A DNA stretch of 5,396 nucleotides, taken from assembly GCA_947456995.1 (NCBI GenBank), contig CANGVB010000309.1, forward strand, positions 1 through 5,396, given 5' to 3'. Shown here in pieces: positions 4,886-5,396 of the stretch (position 1 is the stretch's first letter; each line of letters opens with the position of its first letter). Under the pieces are notes generated by a model, which ran no database searches, had not been told where the DNA came from, and saw only the letters and a program-made list of their open reading frames with translations. A program made the position numbers and the translations under genes. The DNA is from Bryobacteraceae bacterium (lineage in GTDB: Bacteria; Acidobacteriota; Terriglobia; Bryobacterales; Bryobacteraceae).

Positions 4886-5396
4886 ATGGAAAAGCGCCTC
4901 ACGGCACACGCTAAAGCCGCTGGTTGAGCGTCCAAACTCGCTCCAGGGGTCCTGGCGCAAGCGCTCGCCACGCTGCCGCGTGTCGATAATCCGAACGTTC
5001 TTCTCGGGTTTGAAACCTCCGACGATGCCGGAGTCTACAAGCTTTCGCAGGACTGCGCCCTCGTGCAAACCCTCGATTTTTTCACGCCTATCGTCGATGA
5101 CCCATTCGAATTCGGTGCCATCGCCGCGGCCAATTCGCTCAGCGATGTTTACGCGATGGGTGGCAAGCCGATCACGGCGCTGTCGATCCTCTGCTACCCG
5201 GCCAAGGACGACATCGAAGTGCTCGCCGCAATTCTGGCTGGCGGCTCCTCCAAAATGCAGGAGGCCAATTGCGCATTGCTTGGCGGCCATTCGGTCGCAG
5301 ACGAAACGGTCAAGTTCGGTTATTCCGTAACCGGCCTGGTACATCCCACCCGCTTCCGCGCCAATGCTCATGCAAAGCCCGGGGACGTACTTGTGC
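4886..5396 (+). CDS. selD: Selenide, water dikinase SelD, selenocysteine-containing, partial (3' end off the window)
   Basis: SelD makes selenophosphate from selenide and ATP, the selenium donor for Sec-tRNA and for 2-selenouridine in tRNA. From ATG 4886 the frame gives MEKRLTAHAKAAG, then TGA at 4925-4927, then ASKLAPGVLAQAL and on without further stops to the right edge: 170 codons, about half of the usual 340-350 residues. The TGA falls at the catalytic position that is Cys17 in E. coli SelD (GCGCK there, GUASK here), so it is read as selenocysteine, Sec14. K17 matches the essential E. coli Lys20. ATP/metal motifs follow: ETSDDAGVY (D47), TLDFFTPIVDDPFEFG (D64), NSLSDVYAMGGKP (D87) and LLGGHS. 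A SECIS-like hairpin sits directly after the TGA. The second Cys of the E. coli motif is Ser16. The gene is divergent from the protease. An ORF caller that treats TGA as stop will miss it or call a truncated start. Confidence 0.95.
4925..4927 (+). other. selD: In-frame UGA recoded as selenocysteine (Sec14 of SelD)
   Basis: This TGA is the only stop in the selD frame between 4886 and the right edge. SelD-like sequence lies on both sides (RLTAHAKAAG before, ASKLAP after). It aligns with the SelD active-site Cys/Sec, so recoding explains it better than a nonsense mutation or sequencing error. Confidence 0.92.
4925..4967 (+). promoter_or_regulatory. Bacterial SECIS element in selD
   Basis: An extended stem-loop starts at the UGA itself. 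The lower stem pairs UGAGCG (4925-4930) with CGCUCG (4962-4967), ending in a U-G wobble. After an unpaired UCCAAA come short helices 4937-4938/4960-4961 and 4940-4941/4957-4958. The apical stem is CCAGG (4943-4947) with CCUGG (4951-4955), closed by a GGU loop (4948-4950). The loop begins 21 bases after the UGA and starts with G. This matches what is known of bacterial SECIS elements: a small loop with an early G, about 16-37 bases past the UGA, bound by SelB to deliver Sec-tRNA. Pairing was worked out by hand, without energy calculation. Confidence 0.82.

Noticed and set aside
4925..4927. Reading the selD TGA as a nonsense mutation, making selD a pseudogene
   Set aside because: The TGA is precisely at the active-site Cys/Sec position, the rest of the frame is intact, and a SECIS-like hairpin follows.
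4601..5371. 256-residue minus-strand open frame spanning selD and the start of the protease gene
   Set aside because: It is antisense to selD and out of frame with the protease; its product shows no recognisable domain, and both real genes account for the DNA.

Overview
The window reads as chromosomal DNA of a Gram-negative-type soil bacterium. The closest fit I can suggest is Acidobacteriota, order Bryobacterales (Solibacter/Bryobacter-like). This rests on remembered resemblance of the PHP phosphatase and of the coiled-coil protein ending DEEMFI, plus moderate-to-high GC, so it is an inference. No tRNA, rRNA, CRISPR array, insertion sequence or phage gene is visible. Coding density is very high: all gaps between genes are under 60 bases and two convergent genes overlap.

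Left part (1-1506, minus strand): three genes read leftward as one probable operon. First is a 101-residue YtxH-domain membrane protein, then a 171-residue membrane-anchored coiled-coil protein of DUF948/YtxG type, then a CpsB/YwqE-type PHP-domain tyrosine phosphatase that runs off the left edge. The last two are separated by only 3 bases and are probably translationally coupled. The pairing of a YtxH protein with a DUF948-like protein recalls ytxG-ytxH of Bacillus subtilis. The phosphatase suggests an envelope or polysaccharide connection, but no kinase or polymer gene is in view.

Middle (1564-4859): recX, the RecA modulator, reads rightward, divergent from the YtxH operon and without recA beside it. 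It meets head-on a large secreted subtilisin-family (S8) protease of 919 residues on the minus strand. The two stop codons overlap inside the tetranucleotide CTAA. The protease has a signal peptide, a prodomain, an S8 catalytic domain with all catalytic residues, a KP-43-like jelly roll, a BACON-like domain and two PPC-like C-terminal domains. It has eight cysteines, spaced as one pair per mature domain.

Right edge (4886-5396, plus strand): the 5' half of selD (selenide, water dikinase), divergent from the protease across only 26 bases. It carries an in-frame TGA at codon 14, exactly where SelD has its catalytic Cys/Sec. A stem-loop directly after the TGA has the properties of a bacterial SECIS element. 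SelD here is therefore very probably itself a selenoprotein, and the organism should decode UGA as selenocysteine. A standard ORF caller would break or miss this gene. This is the most notable feature of the window.
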